From the NCBI GenBank assembly GCA_021107945.1, contig JAIORV010000099.1, positions 1 to 64,000 of the forward strand: DNA of 64,000 bases. Direction: 5' to 3'. The notes beneath the pieces were generated by a model, which saw only the letters and a list, made by a program, of their open reading frames with translations, was not told where the DNA came from and ran no database searches. The position numbers and the translations under genes are program-made. Of this stretch, positions 1 to 9,200 are shown piece after piece; positions within the stretch are counted from its first letter, which is position 1; each line of letters opens with the position of its first letter. This DNA is from Vulcanimicrobiota bacterium (GTDB taxonomy: Bacteria > Vulcanimicrobiota > JAJTBE01).

Positions 1-100
1 AAATAAATTCTATTACTTCTTGACAGATTCACATGTGCGAAATGTGAGTATTTAACACTTTAAAAAATTATGCGGGAGCGGTTTCCTAACTGCTATAAAT
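1..100. repeat. Two abutting dispersed intergenic repeats (families A and B)
   Basis: Bases 1-55 match the reverse complement of 62711-62765 at about 48 of 55 positions (family A). The core contains the small inverted repeat TCACAT/ATGTGA around a GTGCGAA loop, and a weaker third copy lies near 63078-63115. Bases 51-100 match the reverse complement of 13031-13080 (family B), sharing TTTAACACTTTA and GGAGCGGTTTCCTAA. Neither copy is in a gene. The nature of the repeats is unknown; MITE- or REP-like spread is inferred. Confidence 0.7.
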
Positions 101-208
101 CCATATGAAACCTCGAAAGACACAAGTTTCCCGACCTGCATTATCGGAATACTCCAATTCTATTAAGCAATTATTTACGCCCTCGACCTCTTTGATGTGA
201 TTTAAAAA

Positions 209-1159
209 TCAGATTAAATGGACGCCCTCCTTAATTATCAGCTTTCCGTCAATTTCTACGGTAGGCTGTTTGATGATTCCGTCCATATGGAAAGGCACAT
301 CCACCACTCCGCCGAAATGGGCGTTATTACCAAGGGCGATATGGATTGTATTGTAAATCTTCTCGTCTTCCAATACATTCCCGGTGAATATTGCGTTTTC
401 ATTCAGTCCGATTCCGAATTCTGCAATATTCCTTGCATCAGGGCCAACTTTTCCGATAAGTTCAACAAGCTCTTTTGCTTCTTTGCCTCCTGATATATCG
501 GTTGCGAATCCCTTTTCCACCTTGATTTTAATAGGCTTATCCATCACGCCAATCATAGCACCATCTACAATAAAGACACCCTCAGCGGTTTCTTCAAGGG
601 GGGCAATGTAAGCTTCGCCCGCGGGAAGGTTTCCAAATGAACCGGGAGCGGTGTATATTCCCGTGTCAGGCTCTCCCTTTCTTCCCTCCAGCGAGAATGT
701 GAGGTCCGTCCCGATCTTTGTTGTGATATGAACCATCTTGCCTTTCGTGAGAATATCACAAAGCTTGTTGCATCTCTCTTCCATCTTCCTGTAATCCACG
801 GAGATGCATCTGTTCATCATTTCCTTTGTTACATTGGGAAGCGTTGCCCCTCTTGCCCCGGCTTTCACCGCGTTCTCCCTCGCCCTGGTATGTGTGAGGG
901 ATTTGGTTGTGGGACATACGAATACATCGGAAACCAGCCATGCTCTATAGACGGATTCCGGAGGCTCTTCCCCGTGAATTTGGCGGGGGATCATTTCCAT
1001 GAGAACCGCTTCCGCGCCCATTTTCCGGCCTATTTCGAAAAATGCTTGTGCTATTTCTCTTTTATGCTCATCGGTAATTACAATGAATTTTTCTCCAGGC
1101 TTCAACGCCAGACAGTCTCTCAATGCAATTTTTGCACTATTTCTAAGCTTCTCGGACAT
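209..1159 (-). CDS. M29-like aminopeptidase (AmpS/PepT-type metallopeptidase)
   Basis: A 316-residue cytosolic enzyme expected to release N-terminal amino acids from peptides. The C-terminal half carries the pattern of family M29: PAGEAYIAP (Glu182), AEFGIGLNENA (Glu247), HIALG (His273), then His281, His291 and Asp293. These match the family's two-metal ligands in order. It is shorter than the roughly 400 residues of classical AmpS and resembles the compact aminopeptidases common in archaea and anaerobes. The ATG start is preceded by AGGAG at a 6-base gap. It lies downstream of a nucleotidyltransferase and an oligopeptide transporter on the same strand, so peptide uptake and degradation may be linked, although the gaps (about 100 bases) do not prove an operon. 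Family assignment is good; substrate is unknown. Confidence 0.85.
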   Translation of the reverse strand: MSEKLRNSAKIALRDCLALKPGEKFIVITDEHKREIAQAFFEIGRKMGAEAVLMEMIPRQIHGEEPPESVYRAWLVSDVFVCPTTKSLTHTRARENAVKAGARGATLPNVTKEMMNRCISVDYRKMEERCNKLCDILTKGKMVHITTKIGTDLTFSLEGRKGEPDTGIYTAPGSFGNLPAGEAYIAPLEETAEGVFIVDGAMIGVMDKPIKIKVEKGFATDISGGKEAKELVELIGKVGPDARNIAEFGIGLNENAIFTGNVLEDEKIYNTIHIALGNNAHFGGVVDVPFHMDGIIKQPTVEIDGKLIIKEGVHLI

Positions 1160-1215
1160 AAGTATCTCCTTTCAAGATATGATATATTATATTTTTATTC
1201 CCTCTTTGATAGTAA

Positions 1216-1244
1216 TTATTCACCGCAAAGACCACAAAGGTTAG
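1216..1244. repeat. CACCGCAAAGACC-type dispersed repeat (family C)
   Basis: This is a degenerate member of a family whose units read like ACCGC(A)AAGAxxGCAAAGxxx or its GCAGAG variant. Other members lie near 11464, 11612, 17936, 18628, 27231, 39421, 39474, 46448, 46512 and 54165, all between genes. Function is unknown. Such strings occur in many bacterial genomes. Confidence 0.55.
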
Positions 1245-1267
1245 AAAAAAGGGAGTAAAGTGAATCC

Positions 1268-1609
1268 TCACGCCGCATAAAGAACTTCTCCTTTTCTATC
1301 TATCTCCTGCATGAATTGATCTCCTATATCCAACCTCCCTGCATATTCAACAGGGGTTAAAACAATTATTTCCAGGGGTATGAACCTTTTTGGATCCGAT
1401 AGTATTTTGCGCACATTAAAACATCTATCGAAAAATCTCATTCGTGTCTCTTTGAGGATTAACAAGTCAACATCGCTTTCCAAATCGGGAACGCCATATG
1501 CATAAGACCCGAAAAGAATTATTTTCTCGGGTTTATATTCAGCCACCAGTTTATCAACCATTTCCTTTATTAATTTTTTTACTTCTTCAGGCGCTTTCAA
1601 GGTAATCAC
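1268..1609 (-). CDS. MNT-type minimal nucleotidyltransferase domain protein
   Basis: A 113-residue protein with the pol-beta-superfamily signature GSYAYG (Gly34-Ser35) followed by SDVDLL (Asp46, Asp48), the metal-binding pair of minimal nucleotidyltransferases. Such proteins often act as the antitoxin half of HEPN/MNT pairs, where they AMPylate the HEPN RNase. No HEPN gene is adjacent, so this copy is an orphan or acts alone. A clear third acidic residue in the family position is not obvious; Glu in PLEIIVL could serve. The longest frame starts at GTG (1609), but AGGTG there looks like a ribosome binding site for a TTG at 1600, which would remove three residues. Confidence 0.75.
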   Translation of the reverse strand: MITLKAPEEVKKLIKEMVDKLVAEYKPEKIILFGSYAYGVPDLESDVDLLILKETRMRFFDRCFNVRKILSDPKRFIPLEIIVLTPVEYAGRLDIGDQFMQEIDRKGEVLYAA

Positions 1610-1700
1610 CTTTTTAGCTTATTAAAATTATTGATTACATTTTTTTCGTCAACCTCAGGTCGGATCCCGTTTCACATTTCCCGTTTCACATTTCTATTTG

Positions 1701-3851
1701 TCATTCTTCCACGGATTCATAATCTGAACTCTCACCGGATTTATCGACAATATCTTTTTGATTTTGATCTTTGTTTACCTTATCATTTTCACCGCCATCG
1801 TCTTCGCCGTCGTGATTTTTCGAAATCTGGTACCAGAGATAGCCGGTTACTGCAAGGAATGCCAGCATAGCGGTAAGTCTCCAGTGTGTCCAGCCCCAGG
1901 GGATCTGAAGAGCTACCCCTTTCAAGGCAAGGAAGCTGTTTAACGCGGGAATACTGAGGTTAAGTCCTTTTGCCGTCATGCCTATAATCAGGATGCCCAT
2001 CAGTGCGTCTCCGGCGATAAGCCCTGATGATACAAGAACTCCCTTTTCCACCTTCTGCTTTTGAATACCCTTTTTAAAAAACTTACCTGTAAGATATGAG
2101 AGACCACCTCCAACCATAATAGGTGTCGAGAGGCTAAGGGGAAGGTAAAGCCCCACTGCAAACGGTAGAGCGGGTGCGCCAAGTAGCTCGACACATACGG
2201 CGATGAATCCACCCGCCATGACGAGAGTCCAGGGAAGGTTTCCCTCCATTATTCCTCTTATGACAATCGCCATGAGGTTCGCCTGAGGAGCTTTTAATTG
2301 GACAACACCAGGAAGCACTCCCGGAGGTTTCGGCATTCCTGCGAAGCCCACATTATCTTTTAAAAACAGAAGAATCATTATCACAAATACAGAGGAGGCG
2401 ACAATTCCTATAATCTGCCCCACCTGCTGTTTCCAGGGAGTGGCGCCGAGGAGAAATCCTGTTTTTAAATCCTGGGACACATCCCCCGCCATACACATTG
2501 CGATACATACAAATGCGCCTACCAGGAGGGATGTAACCATTCCCTGTATGCCGGTGAACCCGATTGCCCTGAATATAAGGCAACTCATGATGAGCGTTCC
2601 GATTGTCATTCCTGATACCGGGTTTGATGATGAGCCAACAAGTCCGACGATTCTTGATGATACCGTTACGAAGAAGAACCCGAATACGAATACCATCATC
2701 GCTCCCAGTATTCCCTGAACAACATTGTCCGATATGGTTCTTGTTAAGGCGATTCCAACAATAAGGATTACCGCCCCGACAAGCACCCATATCAAAGGTA
2801 GATCCCGATCTGTTCGCTTTATCTCTCTTTTTTTACCCTGTTTTGCATGTTTCACTCCTTCTATAAACTCGATAAATGAGATCTTAAACGAGCGTCCAAT
2901 TGTTGGCAGGGCTTTTGCCAGCGATATCATTCCGCCAAAAGCAACCGCTCCTGCGCCTATATATCGAATATATGCTTCCCATATCTGTTCTGCATTCATC
3001 TGTGACGCCATAATGGTCTGGTTTTTTACCTGTACCATTACCTCAGGACCGAAGTTTATCATAAAATGTGTGATTAGCGGAATAAGTACAAACCATGCGA
3101 GCATTCCTCCCGCAAGCATGAGAGCGGAAATTTTCAGGCCGATTATATATCCCACCGCAAGGAGTATAGGGGATGATTCGATTGAGAACACGAGGTTTTT
3201 CATCCAGGGAATCTCCCACGCGCATATCTCTTCCCAGAGACAGAATCCCTTCTGAAAAAATTTGAATACAGCTCCCACTGCGATTCCCCCGAAAACCAAT
3301 TTTGCCGGGTTTCCCCCAATGTCTCCAGCCACAAGTACCTCGGCGCAAGCTGTGCCCTCGGGGTATTTTAGCTTTCCATGTTCCTGAACAATCAGGAATT
3401 TTCTCAGTGGAATCATGAGAAGAACTCCCAATGAGCCACCGATAAGGGCTATGACCGACAACTTAAATATGGAAAACGATGAGGCATTGAATTCCGGCCA
3501 CAAGTAAGCTGCGGGTATTGTGAAAATAATTCCTGCCGCCAGTGATTCTCCTGCGGAGGCGATTGTCTGAACTATGTTATTCTCAAGAATCGTGCCACGC
3601 TTGAAAATTCCCTTCAATATTCCCATTGACAATACAGCCGCAGGAACGGATGCGCTTATGGTCATACCGATTTTCAATCCCACATAGACCATGGCGACTC
3701 CAAACCCGATAGCAAGAACGATTCCCAGTATGACCGAAAGAACCGTCATCTCCGGGACTTTTTTCTTAGCAGGAATATATGGTTCGTAATCTTCTCCCGG
3801 AATTTCTTCGTATGCTGTTACAGGTAATCCCTTGTGCTCTTTTTCTTCCAT
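1701..3851 (-). CDS. OPT-family oligopeptide transporter
   Basis: A 716-residue polytopic membrane protein of the OPT superfamily, which imports oligopeptides or metal-peptide conjugates by proton symport. Family hallmarks are YVGLKIGMTISASVPAA near residue 60, YPEGTACAEVL near residue 163, and NPVSGMT in the middle. Long hydrophobic segments occupy nearly all of the rest. The last 35 residues form a soluble, highly acidic Asp/Glu/Asn-rich tail. The ATG start has AAGGAG 7 bases upstream. The aminopeptidase on the same strand downstream would be a natural partner for imported peptides, but this is inference. Family is certain; substrate is not. Confidence 0.9.
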   Translation of the reverse strand: MEEKEHKGLPVTAYEEIPGEDYEPYIPAKKKVPEMTVLSVILGIVLAIGFGVAMVYVGLKIGMTISASVPAAVLSMGILKGIFKRGTILENNIVQTIASAGESLAAGIIFTIPAAYLWPEFNASSFSIFKLSVIALIGGSLGVLLMIPLRKFLIVQEHGKLKYPEGTACAEVLVAGDIGGNPAKLVFGGIAVGAVFKFFQKGFCLWEEICAWEIPWMKNLVFSIESSPILLAVGYIIGLKISALMLAGGMLAWFVLIPLITHFMINFGPEVMVQVKNQTIMASQMNAEQIWEAYIRYIGAGAVAFGGMISLAKALPTIGRSFKISFIEFIEGVKHAKQGKKREIKRTDRDLPLIWVLVGAVILIVGIALTRTISDNVVQGILGAMMVFVFGFFFVTVSSRIVGLVGSSSNPVSGMTIGTLIMSCLIFRAIGFTGIQGMVTSLLVGAFVCIAMCMAGDVSQDLKTGFLLGATPWKQQVGQIIGIVASSVFVIMILLFLKDNVGFAGMPKPPGVLPGVVQLKAPQANLMAIVIRGIMEGNLPWTLVMAGGFIAVCVELLGAPALPFAVGLYLPLSLSTPIMVGGGLSYLTGKFFKKGIQKQKVEKGVLVSSGLIAGDALMGILIIGMTAKGLNLSIPALNSFLALKGVALQIPWGWTHWRLTAMLAFLAVTGYLWYQISKNHDGEDDGGENDKVNKDQNQKDIVDKSGESSDYESVEE

Positions 3852-3998
3852 TTTATGCTCCTTTTGTTTCTTCAGCTTCTAAAAATCTCAAGTTATTTTT
3901 AAACGTAAGTCAGTATAATTCCTTGTTAATATCTATCGGGTATATGCGATTTATGCCTTATAATGTGATCCATTATCTGTGAAGAAGAAAAGGAGGAA

Positions 3999-4055
3999 AT
4001 GATCGGAGATATAATATTATCCAGGGATTATCAGGAAAATTACTTCAGGAGATGA
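3999..4055 (+). CDS. Possible 18-codon leader ORF coupled to the next gene
   Basis: An ATG at 3999 follows a strong AGGAGG ribosome binding site (3991-3996) at a very short gap, and opens an 18-codon frame (MIGDIILSRDYQENYFRR). Its stop TGA at 4053-4055 overlaps the ATG of the next gene at 4052 in an ATGA arrangement. The next gene's own AGGAG directly abuts its ATG, too close to work well, so translational coupling through this mini-ORF is plausible. The alternative is that the two frames are one gene split by a single-base error. Confidence 0.4.
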   Translation: MIGDIILSRDYQENYFRR

Positions 4056-4528
4056 TTAACATTAACATCAATTTTATAAAAGATGAACTAATAAAAGACG
4101 GGTGGCAGGATACAGCACCGGGGAGATATATGGATATTGACTTCGACCTGATTGTATCAAGGCACATTATTTATGTTGATAGATGGGAAATTCTTATAAA
4201 AGAGTTGCCGGAACTTAATCGAAAAAATATGGATAAATGGCTGCGAAGATTTGAAGAAATAAAAGAAAATTCCAAAAATCTTCCCATCAGAAAATGTTTT
4301 GTTTTATGCCTTTTGGCGGAAAAGGTCTCCGGGGAGGCATGGGATTTCGCCCAATCTCAGAACCTATTCAATGCCGGTGAAATAAGCTTGAAAGAAGGGA
4401 CCGGCAACCTGCTTATGGCAGATATAAAAGAAAAGAAGGTTTATGGACAAATCCCGGAAAAACCGTATGATATGTATGTTTTTTCGAATAATCTCAAGAA
4501 GATAATTACAGATGCTTTCGGGAGATGA
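4052..4528 (+). CDS. Hypothetical protein, 158 residues
   Basis: I do not recognise this protein. It has no signal peptide or membrane segment and looks like a soluble mixed alpha/beta protein, with a charged helix (KNMDKWLRRFEEIKENSK) in the middle and CFVLCLLAEKVSG afterwards. The ATG has AGGAG immediately adjacent instead of 5-9 bases upstream. The overlapping leader ORF just before it (stop/start ATGA) probably feeds ribosomes to it. It runs opposite to the transporter upstream and parallel to the secreted glycosidase 62 bases downstream. Function unknown. Confidence 0.65.
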   Translation: MINININFIKDELIKDGWQDTAPGRYMDIDFDLIVSRHIIYVDRWEILIKELPELNRKNMDKWLRRFEEIKENSKNLPIRKCFVLCLLAEKVSGEAWDFAQSQNLFNAGEISLKEGTGNLLMADIKEKKVYGQIPEKPYDMYVFSNNLKKIITDAFGR

Positions 4529-4589
4529 AAAGTAACCTTTCGTAATGATAATAAAAACCGAAAATTAAACATAATGGAGGGAAGTATAA

Positions 4590-6077
4590 ATGTATAAAAA
4601 AAATCCGTTAATCTTGCCCGGAATTATTTTTTTTCTGATATTGACAGGTTTTTTCTCTTTTCACCAGGAGGCATTATCAGGAAGGCATGATGGCATTGAC
4701 ACAGCCTTCGCCGAATCTACCAATTCCAGGCCTTTTGGGGTATTTAATGATATGGTGGTGGAAAAGGGAGGGCTTAGCATTCAGGAGGCCCTTGAACTGG
4801 GAAACCAGCGAACCAGGCTTATTCTCCACTGGAAAATGGTTGAACCGAGAAAGGGAAAATTCAACTTCGCACTTGTTGACAGGGTAATCGACATGCATCA
4901 CAAGTTAGGAATAAAGCCCCTTGTAACAATCAGGTGTATTTCCAAATGGGGAACTAAAAGACCAAGTGCGAAAGATCGCTCTGCCCCACCCCGGGATATG
5001 TCCACCTATAGACGATTTATCAGAAAGGTGGCAAGTAGGTACAAGGGCAAGGTCGGGTACTGGCAGATTGAGAACGAGGTATATGACACAACACTGGGAA
5101 ACTCCAAATTCTGGAACGGCACGAAGGAAGAATACATCGAGCTTCTAAAGAACGCCTATGATGAGATAAAGAAAGCGGACCCGGGCGCAAATGTTGTTAT
5201 GGCAGGATTTGCAAATGTGATATTCAGAGAGATAGACAGAGGTAACGGGAAGATTAAGAGTTTTTTTGAATACCTCATGAATAAGGGAGGAAATTACTGC
5301 GATACGGTTGATTTCCACCAGTATTATGAACCCGACACTGTCTATAATGAAGTAAAAATACTAAGAGATACAATGAAAAAAATGGGATTAAAAAAAGAAG
5401 TGATATCAACGGAAGCAGGAGACCTCGATATCAGGTTATTCCCAAAGCATATACTTCACCCGGAAAAACCGATTCCGGTAGTGCAAAAATTCCTGGCAAT
5501 ACCGGATGTAAGAAATAAAATAAAGCAATTGAAGAAAAACAAGATTACACCGGACGAACTTGTAGAATTTGCCATATTCCTGAAGAAAAACCCCCGGTCA
5601 GGGCCTATTCTTGAGAAATACCAGGCGGAGAATCTTGTGAAAAGGTATTGTATTTCGCTCTCCCAGGGAGTAAGCCAGATTTACTGGGTATGGATGAGAG
5701 ATCAGGAAAAACCGATTGACTGGTTCTTCGGCTCGATGTGCCTCCAGGATACCGACGGGAGAAAGAAACCGCATTTTTGGACATACAAGCTCCTGATTCT
5801 GAAGCTTGAGAATTTCAGGAGAGTGAAAGAGATAAAAAATAAAACCGGTGCCAAAATATTCAGGTTCGATATGGCAAAGGGATCGCCAAAATATATTTTA
5901 TGGAGTGATAACGGGAGAAAAAAACTTGATATTTCATCCCTTGTTTCAGGATCGAAAGTGAAAATAACCCGTATAATCACACAGAGAGGCAAGACTATAA
6001 GAGATGTAAAAACAAAAACCGTTTCACCTAAATCGATTATTCTTGATGAAACCCCTGTGTTTGTCGAGTACCGGTAA
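4590..6077 (+). CDS. Secreted clan GH-A glycoside hydrolase (GH39/GH42-like)
   Basis: A 495-residue exported protein. Residues 8-30 are a hydrophobic signal or anchor. The body shows a (beta/alpha)8-barrel of glycoside hydrolase clan GH-A: a first strand near residue 48, YWQIENEVYD with the acid/base Glu163 after Asn162, and EVISTEAG with the nucleophile candidate Glu275. About 110 residues separate the two glutamates, normal for retaining GH-A enzymes. The C-terminal 100 residues look like a beta-sandwich, as in GH39. The ATG has GGAGGG 9-10 bases upstream. It stands alone, so the sugar it acts on cannot be told from neighbours. Retaining glycosidase chemistry is likely; exact GH family is not settled. 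Confidence 0.75.
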   Translation: MYKKNPLILPGIIFFLILTGFFSFHQEALSGRHDGIDTAFAESTNSRPFGVFNDMVVEKGGLSIQEALELGNQRTRLILHWKMVEPRKGKFNFALVDRVIDMHHKLGIKPLVTIRCISKWGTKRPSAKDRSAPPRDMSTYRRFIRKVASRYKGKVGYWQIENEVYDTTLGNSKFWNGTKEEYIELLKNAYDEIKKADPGANVVMAGFANVIFREIDRGNGKIKSFFEYLMNKGGNYCDTVDFHQYYEPDTVYNEVKILRDTMKKMGLKKEVISTEAGDLDIRLFPKHILHPEKPIPVVQKFLAIPDVRNKIKQLKKNKITPDELVEFAIFLKKNPRSGPILEKYQAENLVKRYCISLSQGVSQIYWVWMRDQEKPIDWFFGSMCLQDTDGRKKPHFWTYKLLILKLENFRRVKEIKNKTGAKIFRFDMAKGSPKYILWSDNGRKKLDISSLVSGSKVKITRIITQRGKTIRDVKTKTVSPKSIILDETPVFVEYR

Positions 6078-6105
6078 GTTTTGACTGCGATTTAAAAGGA
6101 ATGTA

Positions 6106-6272
6106 TTGAGGGGGAAGTGGGAAACGGGAAATGGGAAACGGGAAATAAGCGGGATTTTAAGGTTCTTCGATACTCTGACATCCGACTTCAGTTCTCTATT
6201 TATCGGGACGGGGACGTCCCTCCTACATTTCCGTCCTCTGACCTCCGTCATCCGTCCTCCGACCTCCGTTTT
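6106..6272. repeat. Low-complexity and palindromic dispersed repeats
   Basis: Three repeat types are packed between the glycosidase and the coiled-coil gene. 6112-6150 is a run of GGGAAAC/GGGAAAT units (family D). About 6198-6230 holds ATCGGGACGGGGACGTCCC followed by TCCTACA (family B/GACGTCCC type, see 47687). 6230-6270 repeats TCCGTCCTCTGACC-like words (family E). The same three families recur at other intergenic sites in the window. Confidence 0.7.
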
Positions 6273-9200
6273 TTACCACCATTTTTTCTTTCTGCTTTCC
6301 GCCCTTAAAAGTTCAAGTTCGGCGCGGTCTTTTTCTCTCTGGATTCTTTCCAGGGCGAGGGAGTCGATAAGCTCTTTCTTTTCCGTTTCATATTTTTGAA
6401 TAATTTCGTATTTATCCCGTTTTTCTTTATCCAGGGAATCCCGGAGTTCCACTTTTTCCCTGTAACATTCTTCCAGAAGGCGATCTTTTTCCATCATAGC
6501 AGCTTGCATCTGGTCATATTTCTTGGTATCAACCCCACCCCTGACCGGAACCGTCCTCAGTTGGTTTACCATGTCAATATTTTCTCGTCTTAATTTATCA
6601 TTGACTTTCTTCAACCGGGCATTCTCGATGTTTGCTTTTTCCTGCACCATGGCATCCATTTCGGGAGCAGGACCTTCTCCTTTAGAGTGAATTGTTTGAA
6701 TCATTATTGCCAGTTGCTCTATTCTCTCGGAAAGCCTGTCCTGATCCGTCCTTGCGTCTTCCATAAACCGGACGATATCCTGAATCTGGCTATCCTCTCC
6801 GGATGTCGAATATCCCTGGCTGAATATCTCGTGCATTTCCTGGAAGCTTTGAACAAGTTGTTGTTCCAATCCCCTTGTTTCTTCTATTTTTCTGGCAAAT
6901 AATTTTTGTATTTTGTCCGATTCTTCAGTCCGTCCGTGCTCCTGATAGATTGTCTTGAGAGCTTTATAAAGAGTATCAATTTTTCCGTCGAGTGTTTCAA
7001 GAACTTTTCTCTGCTCATCCACATTCTTCTTAACTGTTGCCTCAACTCTTGAAATTGCATCAATTGTCTGTCCCGGATTGCTTAAAAATTTCTTCATCTC
7101 TTCAAATTTTTTGCCCATAAACTTGGGGTCCTGAAGCTTTATGTTATCCTTTACAGTTTCAAGATCCGTCTTCAATTCATTCAAGTACTCAAATGTATCT
7201 TCAAGTGCTTCCCTTATGGCGGGCAGGAAGTTTTCCATATCTTGAAGCGAGGCCGCTTTCTGAACTTTCCCGGAGATATCATCAAGCTTTTCCATGATAT
7301 TCTGTGACATATCCCGGTTCATGTTTTCGAGAGATTTCTGTGCATTATGATGACTCTCAACGATCTCACCAAGCTTATCCGCCACAATTTTTTCTATAAG
7401 TGGAAGCATGGAATTGAGCTCATCCGCAATGGGTTCCTGCCCCTTTGCTTTTGAAATTGAATCCAGTTTTTCAATAAGGCTTTTTTGTGTTTTGAGGTTG
7501 AGTGAAAGAAGTGACTCCTGATTGTCCTTGATCTCACTCAATTTTTCTCCCATAATATAATCAACTGTGCCCACAAGTGAATCTGAATCAATTTTCACTT
7601 CCATCACTGAAAGATGCTGAGAAACCAGTTCTTTTATCTTGGATAAAAGCTGTTTTTGCAGGTTTACATTAAGGTTTACCAGTATTTTATGTGCCCCATC
7701 GAGATCCTGTTTAAAATTGGACATCTTGCTCTCGATCATGGATTCAAGAACCGGAAGAAGCTCACCCGCGCTACCTGCCGAGGAAATATTGCCTCTGAGA
7801 GTCTGAATCTGTTTCAACTCCTCAAGCAATTCCTTGTGATTTTTCATTTCCAGCTTGAGAAGGGCCAGTTGGTTCTCCTTGAGAATCTCATTACCCTCAA
7901 CAATAACCTCTCCGATTGATGAAATCATAGATTCCGGGTCAATAACGCTCCTGATGCTCGAGAGTGCGGCCTGTAATTGATCGACTTTATCTTCAACAGC
8001 GTTTCTTGTCGATTCATTAATCTCCGCCAAAATCTTGATGGAAGAATCCCGGTCTTTTTTAAATTCACTCAGAGATTCCTCAATTTTTTCGACAACAATA
8101 TCAGTCTGTAGATTCTTCTTCATATCCCTCAGAATTACAATCAGGTTATCGATTGATTGGACTATACTTTTCCCGGGTTCCACCTGTCCCACAAGTGCTG
8201 TCATGACATCCTGATATTTTCCGGTGATTTCATTAACAGCCTGGCTGGATAGGTCAACGTTATTCAATCTCTCCATCATCAATTTTTGATTGTTCATGTT
8301 GAGACTGGTGATAACTTTCTGCGCTGATTCCAGTGAATGCCGAATAGAGCCGGCCTCGGTTTCAATAAGTTTTTGAATGCGACCGAGCTTGTCTTTCGTA
8401 GATTTTCCAGATTCAATACGTTTTATCTGTGTTTTCAATTCATCCAGGGATCGAAGTTTAACATCCAGGAGATCTGAAACCGATGGAACAACATTTTCAA
8501 TCATGCTGAATTGACTCTTCACATCCCTGAGCAAATCAAAATTAACATTCATATCGTCAAGTTTTTCTATGATCCACTTCTGAGAGTTAGCACTCATATT
8601 AACCATGATTTTCTGAGCGGCTTCCTGGTTCTGTTTTAAGCTATCACCCTCCTGGCTGACGATATTTCTTATATGAGCCAACATACTCTCCAGCGAGAAT
8701 CGCTCCTGCACGAAATCCATCAGGGATCTGATTTCATCAACTTTCGTCAGAAGTTGTGTCTGTGCCACCCCGTCCAGTGGTTTGCTCTCGCCACTTCCCA
8801 GGGTGGTTTGTATTTCCTGAAGTGTTTGAAGTCTCTCATCAACCAATTGGTTGATATCCGCCATTATCGCCTCGAAAGTCTGCATCTGCTCGGCAATCTC
8901 ATCAATGTTATCCCCCATCTGAACCAATTCATTAAGTCTGTCCAATTGCTCGAGCTTTTCGACAATAGCTTTCTGATTGTTTATATTCAGGTTTACCATT
9001 ATTTTCTGGAAAGAATCCTGACTCTCTTTTAAATTCCCCAGACTCTCATCCAGCGTCTCTTGAAATGCGCCAAGGAACATGCGAAAATCAAATTTATCCT
9101 GGAAATTGTCAAGAACTTCCTGTATTTTGCCAAGCCTCTCATCGACTTCCCCTGTTTTCGATGGAGCTTGCTCTCCAATTTTTTCAACACTCTTGAAGGT

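Noticed and set aside
728-1258. 176-codon plus-strand frame opposite the aminopeptidase
   Set aside because: Lies antisense to a well-supported gene and has no ribosome site or recognisable domain.
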